A stretch of 11,794 nucleotides of DNA, taken from CAZBZG01 sp964496245. Lineage in GTDB: Bacteria; Planctomycetota; SZUA-567. Under the pieces are notes generated by a model that searched no databases, was not told the origin of the DNA, and saw only the letters and a program-made list of their open reading frames with translations. A program made the translations under genes and the position numbers. Positions 9,001 through 11,794 of this stretch are shown here, piece after piece. Each line of letters starts with the position of its first letter. Within the stretch, counting starts at the first letter, position 1. The stretch spans positions 1 to 11,794 of the forward strand of contig CAZBZG010000136.1 of NCBI GenBank assembly GCA_964496245.1. Direction: 5' to 3'.

Positions 9001-9629
9001 ATTTCAGCAGCCGCATACAGCCCCGAAGCATCCACAGCCACCGAGCACGCGCCCCCGTGGTTTCCGACCCACAAGTCATAGGGCTCGGAACCCGGGTTGA
9101 CGCCGAGGCTCAGGAGATACTCGGCCCGGAAGGTGGGCTTGCAGAGCAGGCGCCACTCGTACGAGCCCACGGAGAGCGGATGGCCGTCCCGGTCGAGGCC
9201 GTCCCAGCCTTGGGCGTATGCGCCCGCCTCTTCCCGGTCGCCCCGCTTGAGCGTGCGCACGAGCCGGCCCTCGTTGTCGTACACGGCCAGAGACACGTCG
9301 CCGGACCGCTTGAGCGTATACGGGATCGAGACCGCGAACCTGTCCGTGGCACCAGGATCTGCCGCTGCCTCGTGCGCGCCTTCCGTGCCAGACGCCGCGT
9401 CCTGCGGGTGCCCGTCGGGCTGGCCGTCCGCCGGCGCAGGCCGCTCTTGTTCCGCCGCGGGCGTGCGGGCGAGGTACAAGGCCCCGACCCCCAGACAGGC
9501 CACCACCACCACGACCCATGCGACCGGGAATCCCCGCTTCTCGCGGGTGCCGGGCATGCGGCGCGGGTTGGGGCGTTCCCGATCCTGGTTGCGCTTCTGC
9601 TGGTTGCTTCGGCGTTCCTTCTGAGCCAT
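6012..9629 (-). CDS. Membrane-anchored beta-propeller protein with EF-hand loop, PA14 and CBM6-like domains
   Basis: The start at 9629 is chosen because GAGGAA lies 6 bases upstream; an in-frame ATG at 9680 would overlap gene A and lacks such a site. The product has 1205 residues. A basic N-terminus (1-33) precedes one hydrophobic helix (about 34-54, AWVVVVVACLGVGALYLA), then a Pro/Ala/Glu/Asp-rich linker (55-96). Next come a FlgD-type Ig-like domain (about 97-165, GWDGLDRDG and GSYEWRL) and a propeller of NHL-like repeats (about 165-890; LAVDAAGRHILVAEQG, VAHFDKDGKLIREWFGG). The propeller contains an EF-hand-type loop, DQNKDGEVQPEE (615-626). A PA14 domain follows (about 897-1055; GLTAEYF, FAVRWTGRIEAP, YTFSLYKRGRARLWVDG), then a CBM6-like domain (about 1073-1205; EWIEAETFD, SYVGYARVDFGEG). 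PA14 and CBM6 modules commonly bind glycans, so this looks like an anchored extracytoplasmic carbohydrate-binding protein. No catalytic motif was recognised. Gene A is a paralogue 26 bases upstream. Confidence 0.85.
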   Translation of the reverse strand: MAQKERRSNQQKRNQDRERPNPRRMPGTREKRGFPVAWVVVVVACLGVGALYLARTPAAEQERPAPADGQPDGHPQDAASGTEGAHEAAADPGATDRFAVSIPYTLKRSGDVSLAVYDNEGRLVRTLKRGDREEAGAYAQGWDGLDRDGHPLSVGSYEWRLLCKPTFRAEYLLSLGVNPGSEPYDLWVGNHGGACSVAVDASGLYAAAEMTETAPVLLKQTLDGTKRLWTQGRGGVTDGRFQGGAALATDGQGMLYMLQQNGRLQPIDAETGSVKINKHHRKGRWDPLPEPIKKKIKKREQVRFRYRSHLNKVSGADIAARGDTLVISFHEQNSVRWLSKKDGSEVEHEVEVPEPYGVAVGPDEQVFVISQNRVLELDPEAGVKGAVIEGGLVAPWRLAVDAAGRHILVAEQGACQQVKRFNMDGTLVAAYGREGGRREGRYIPEDFFGINDIEADGRGGFVVAEPHSGARRVAHFDKDGKLIREWFGGQPYYAWGEPDPDNPSKVWFNPGSWLALADVDYEAGTWKLLETYRVSGMAGGLVHQPTSHAGRWCAVVHEGQRYLVAETDGQILAHEDGRLRPHAVTGRLDKKKEKEKVRKLAGGRGKDAQSFRWLDQNKDGEVQPEEFTFDNESGGTVRDGWITEDMAFVSCHAYKQEDGTHLLRVAETKPMWTEAGPAYPIGSEEGLNRIVATTPVATGFGHRGSGAFGSRAGGYCAHVNTGPERHGASWPTEWGGDSRLICWDGEGKLLWKVGRHAIHGGLGGAPHTTPNGFLHVPAEMIGETEQTVILADRVENIGLNWTRDGLYAGDFFDSRVDDGLPDKVYYWWRTPAGEEAITTSDNAQGGRAFACEDGSVLWFVQGRNSVSVYRIHGWEDWERQSGTIELAEEAPHAVGKGTGLTAEYFKTPTLAIAPHAKRIDKQVWCGMPRREPGNDPIMDGFHYGPIYNWSKGVEPLDGAQTNFAVRWTGRIEAPLTEAYTFSLYKRGRARLWVDGKQVIFAWNEAQGRRESDPIELKAGERYDVQLDYATTRKHPGCSLNWESFSLDRERIPQPYLYPEMAGRKALQPDPRPATEWIEAETFDEASEHIDSGNVRGATIRGLRQRGFGVTGSYVGYARVDFGEGVSKLHARMGGEPAGGGDFDVTVGIYIGKPDGRRIGEVKFRKDDGGRHTVDVKSATGVQDVYVVNATTKKWHFISFDKFRFE
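7209..7226. repeat. 18-base stretch shared by genes A and B (copy in B)
   Basis: These 18 bases are identical to 10598-10615. On the minus strand both copies lie in the same propeller motif, TRDGLY, of the two proteins. This is a remnant of common descent by duplication, or of strong constraint on that motif, not a mobile repeat. Confidence 0.6.
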
Positions 9630-9635
9630 ACCGGG

Positions 9636-9641
9636 TTCCTC
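9636..9641 (-). promoter_or_regulatory. Ribosome binding site deciding the start of gene B
   Basis: GAGGAA with a 6-base spacer precedes the ATG at 9629. This favours 9629 over the in-frame ATG at 9680, which lies inside the coding end of gene A. The chosen start gives a Lys/Arg-rich cytoplasmic tail before the membrane helix. Confidence 0.65.
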
Positions 9642-9655
9642 GTATTCGTGTCCGC

Positions 9656-11755
9656 CTACTCCACGAGCGCCCGGCCCCATTCGTTGGGCTCGAGGCGGCT
9701 CTCGTGCGGGATGTCGTCGGTGACATTCGCCGTGAAGCTGTCGTTGGACCAGTAGCTGCGCATGGACGTGGCCGTGCCGGTCTTGTTGCCGAAGATGTAG
9801 CCCAGATCCATGCGCAGAACTCCGCCGCTGACCGGCGTCCAGCCGAGCGCGTCGCGCGGCACCGCGGTCTTGGCCACGAAGCCGGACTTGGTCTCCTCGA
9901 CCTCGAGCGTGACGTTTTCCAACACGGTGATGCTGTCGAACGACTCGGTGCCGGTCGGGCTCTCGAGGACCACGGGCTCCCCGTCGAAGCCAGCCACCTT
10001 GGGCTGGAAGACAACCGCGATCGGCTTGCCGTCGGGGCGCCGGCCGATCAGGAGGCGCACGTCGCCCGGCGCGGGCTTCTCGCGCTTGGGATCGGCCTTG
10101 GGGTTGGTGGCCAGCTGCACGTCGATCAGGTTTCCGCCCTTGAAGAGCGTCTGCGGGCTCGGCGCGTCATTCACGAACGGCGACAGGCTCTCGACCTTGT
10201 ACCGGAAGTAGACCGCCTTCTCGTCGTAGGCCATCTCCGCGCGAAACGCGCGGGACTCGTCCTCGCGCACGAACACGCCGCCGCCCGGCCGCTCGAGGCT
10301 CACGCGCAGGCGCTCGATGAAGAGCGGCTGGGTGCGCGCCTTGGCTGCCTCGTACTGCTGAAGCGCCTGCGTGACGCGCTTGACGTCCTCAGCCGTGATC
10401 TCGTAGGTGCCGCCGGGCAGCCGGCGCACCGTGTCCAGGCCGTGGATCTCGGTGATCCGGCCGTCCTGGTCCCCTGCGAGCAGAAACCACCGCTCCATGC
10501 CCTTGGGCTTGACGAGCTGGCCTGTGAGCGTCTCCGAAGCGGTAATGAACGGACCGAGGCCTTTGCCGTCCCGACCCGTGCGCATGATCATGCCGACGTA
10601 CAGGCCGTCGCGGGTGAAGAGGTGGTACGGGTTGAAGTAGCTGCTCGCGCCGGTGAACGCCCCGGCCATGCCCAGCGGCATGGTCAGCCCCCAGAGATCG
10701 CCGTCGGTCATGGCGGGCTTGCCGAGCGCAGCGCGCCAGGAGGAGAGCTTGCCGTAGGACCAGAGGCGCTTGCCGTCGAGCGTGCGCTTCATCAGGCTGT
10801 CCGGCTTGCCCGCGCGCAGGAAGTAGATCCCGTCCTTCGCGGGGTCATCGAACCAGAAGGACGCGCAATTGGCGTTGCCCCCGCGCAGGGGCACCCGTTC
10901 CATCTCGGCGAAATCGTAGACCGGCTTCTTGCCCTCGAAGCGCACGGGCGTGGAGCGGAACCCCGCCTCGTGCCAGAGCGAGAGGTCCTTGCCGATCCAG
11001 TTGCACCAGCTCGTCTTTCCGCCCTTGGGCGGTACGGTCGTCTCCTCCGGCTGGACCAGCTGGTCGTCATTGGCGTCCTGCCAGAGCAGGCAGTGCGGAC
11101 GCCGGTGACGTGCGATGCGTTCCTTCTCCCACTGGGCCTGAAGCGCGGCCCACGTCTCGGCCAGGGCCGGATAGGCGCCGGGCGCGACCATACCGGCGAT
11201 GGGCTTGTAGATCGCGCCATCGCGCATGTAGACCATGAGCCCGCGCGAACGGCCCGCCATGCCCCAGCCGAACTGAGCGCCGTTCTGTCCGGTGATGACC
11301 CGGAAGTGTCCCGCATACCCGCCCGAGTTGGGCGGCGGAGGCGCGTTGGGACCGGTCTTCCGCCAGAAGGTGCTGACGATCCCCTTGGTCTTCTTGTCCA
11401 GGTCTACGTTCCAGATGCAGCCGTGGCAGTAGACCTCGTCCGGCCGCTCGGGATCCATGTAGGCCCAGCCAAAGTAGGCGCTCGCGCCGAAGTACTCGGC
11501 CTTGTTCGCGCCCGTCTCCGTGTCCCACACGCTGATCCGCTTGGGCCGGTCCAGGGTCTCGGCCACCCAGAGCCGCCCCTGGGCGTCGATCGCAATGCCG
11601 CCGGGCGCGAGCATGCCGCTCGGGTCGTGTTTGCCGATGCGCGGGCGGCCGCCCTTCTTGCCGATGGCCGCCTGGGGCGCGCCGTCGGCAGCAAAGACGG
11701 TGACGTTCTGGAGCGCGCCCTGGTTGCTGACGTAAATTTTCAACGATCCGCACAA
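9656..11755 (-). CDS. Beta-propeller protein with EF-hand-like loop and C-terminal CBM9/DOMON-like domain, probably 5'-truncated
   Basis: From a TTG at 11755 the frame encodes 699 residues. Residues 1-470 form part of a beta-propeller (APGGIAIDAQGRLWVAETLD, KRISVWDTETG, LFTRDGLYVGM) with an EF-hand-like loop DANDDQLVQPEE at 227-238. Residues about 475-699 resemble a CBM9/DOMON-type beta-sandwich (MAYDEKAVYFRYKVESLSPF, LFKGGNLIDVQLA), which often binds carbohydrates. The propeller aligns by eye with gene B from about B residue 395 onward, so the signal or anchor and first blades expected at the N-terminus are absent. An in-frame TAG (11761-11759) blocks extension. The TTG has GGAGA 10 bases upstream, so a short protein is possible, but a mid-propeller start without signal peptide is unusual. 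It may be a disrupted gene or a frameshift near the window edge. The stop at 9656 precedes the gene B start by 26 bases, suggesting co-transcription. Confidence 0.75.
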   Translation of the reverse strand: MCGSLKIYVSNQGALQNVTVFAADGAPQAAIGKKGGRPRIGKHDPSGMLAPGGIAIDAQGRLWVAETLDRPKRISVWDTETGANKAEYFGASAYFGWAYMDPERPDEVYCHGCIWNVDLDKKTKGIVSTFWRKTGPNAPPPPNSGGYAGHFRVITGQNGAQFGWGMAGRSRGLMVYMRDGAIYKPIAGMVAPGAYPALAETWAALQAQWEKERIARHRRPHCLLWQDANDDQLVQPEETTVPPKGGKTSWCNWIGKDLSLWHEAGFRSTPVRFEGKKPVYDFAEMERVPLRGGNANCASFWFDDPAKDGIYFLRAGKPDSLMKRTLDGKRLWSYGKLSSWRAALGKPAMTDGDLWGLTMPLGMAGAFTGASSYFNPYHLFTRDGLYVGMIMRTGRDGKGLGPFITASETLTGQLVKPKGMERWFLLAGDQDGRITEIHGLDTVRRLPGGTYEITAEDVKRVTQALQQYEAAKARTQPLFIERLRVSLERPGGGVFVREDESRAFRAEMAYDEKAVYFRYKVESLSPFVNDAPSPQTLFKGGNLIDVQLATNPKADPKREKPAPGDVRLLIGRRPDGKPIAVVFQPKVAGFDGEPVVLESPTGTESFDSITVLENVTLEVEETKSGFVAKTAVPRDALGWTPVSGGVLRMDLGYIFGNKTGTATSMRSYWSNDSFTANVTDDIPHESRLEPNEWGRALVE
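10598..10615. repeat. 18-base stretch shared by genes A and B (copy in A)
   Basis: Identical to 7209-7226 and in the matching position of the paralogous propeller. A second shared stretch of 15 bases (11043-11057 and 7753-7767) encodes the VQPEE end of the EF-hand-like loop in both genes. Confidence 0.6.
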
Positions 11756-11794
11756 AGGCTAAAGGTCTCCGATAGTAGTTGACGATATAGCGGT
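11741..11794. other. Low-GC junction upstream of gene A
   Basis: These 54 bases contain 26 G or C, clearly below the surrounding coding sequence. The similarity of gene A to gene B ends at codon 6 (11740), exactly where this stretch begins. It holds a possible GGAGA ribosome binding site (11766-11770) and an in-frame TAG at 11759-11761. On the minus strand a different frame reads PLYRQLLSETFSLCADR before a TGA at 11743-11741, which could be the tail of another gene, but the stretch is too short to judge. It may be a genuine upstream region, the end of an inserted element, or an assembly edge. Confidence 0.35.

Noticed and set aside
9630..9680. Upstream ATG at 9680 as the start of gene B
   Set aside because: It would overlap the coding end of gene A, lacks a good ribosome binding site, and the 17 extra residues look like chance translation; the ATG at 9629 has GAGGAA at 6 bases.
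69..11782. Very long plus-strand open frames (69-4025, 4980-9755 and 9518-11782) covering most of the window
   Set aside because: Each is in exact antisense register with the minus-strand genes, so its stops require sense codons TTA, CTA or TCA, which GC-rich codon use avoids. The first frame ends precisely at a TCA serine codon of gene C. The translations are Arg/Pro/Ala/His-rich with no family motifs, and the 4980-9755 frame runs across the intergenic gap.
11741..11794. Transposase tail read from the right edge (a frame containing RYIVNYYRR)
   Set aside because: A faint resemblance to integrase C-termini over fewer than ten residues, with no terminal inverted repeat visible, is too little to call an insertion sequence.

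Overview
The window is GC-rich DNA in which all recognisable genes lie on the minus strand, so transcription runs from high to low coordinates. In that order they are: (A) a beta-propeller protein with a C-terminal CBM9/DOMON-like domain (11755-9656); (B) a membrane-anchored beta-propeller protein ending in PA14 and CBM6-like domains (9629-6012); (R) a GntR-type winged-helix regulator with a LacI-like sugar-sensing domain (5837-4728); and (C) a giant exported GH42-like protein whose 3' end lies beyond the left edge (4670 to below 1). No tRNA, rRNA, CRISPR array or complete mobile element was seen.

Organism: the GC content, GTG and TTG starts, the GntR-LacI hybrid regulator, very large exported glycan-type proteins and propeller proteins joined to PA14/CBM domains together suggest a member of the PVC group (Planctomycetota, Kiritimatiellota, Lentisphaerota or Verrucomicrobiota) or a similar polysaccharide-degrading lineage. 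This is inferred from gene content; no phylogenetic marker is present.

Layout: A and B are 26 bases apart and look like one transcription unit. B and R are separated by 174 bases holding two inverted repeats: a perfect 14-base palindrome (5927-5940) and a 7-bp hairpin (5946-5965). R and C are 57 bases apart with a strong ribosome binding site for C, so they look like a second unit or a continuation of the first. The likely theme is sensing and processing of a carbohydrate outside the cytoplasm: R senses a sugar-like ligand, C is a glycosidase-like exported protein, and A and B are surface or periplasmic carbohydrate-binding propellers. No transporter, sulfatase or SusC/D pair is present, so this is not a canonical polysaccharide utilisation locus as far as the window shows.

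Points worth attention: A and B appear to be paralogues sharing an EF-hand-like loop inserted at the same place in the propeller. A lacks roughly the first 395 residues of B, and its similarity to B stops abruptly next to a short low-GC stretch at the right edge. C combines a divergent GH42-like core with three amidotransferase-like segments. Long plus-strand open frames tile most of the window but are explained as in-register antisense shadows.
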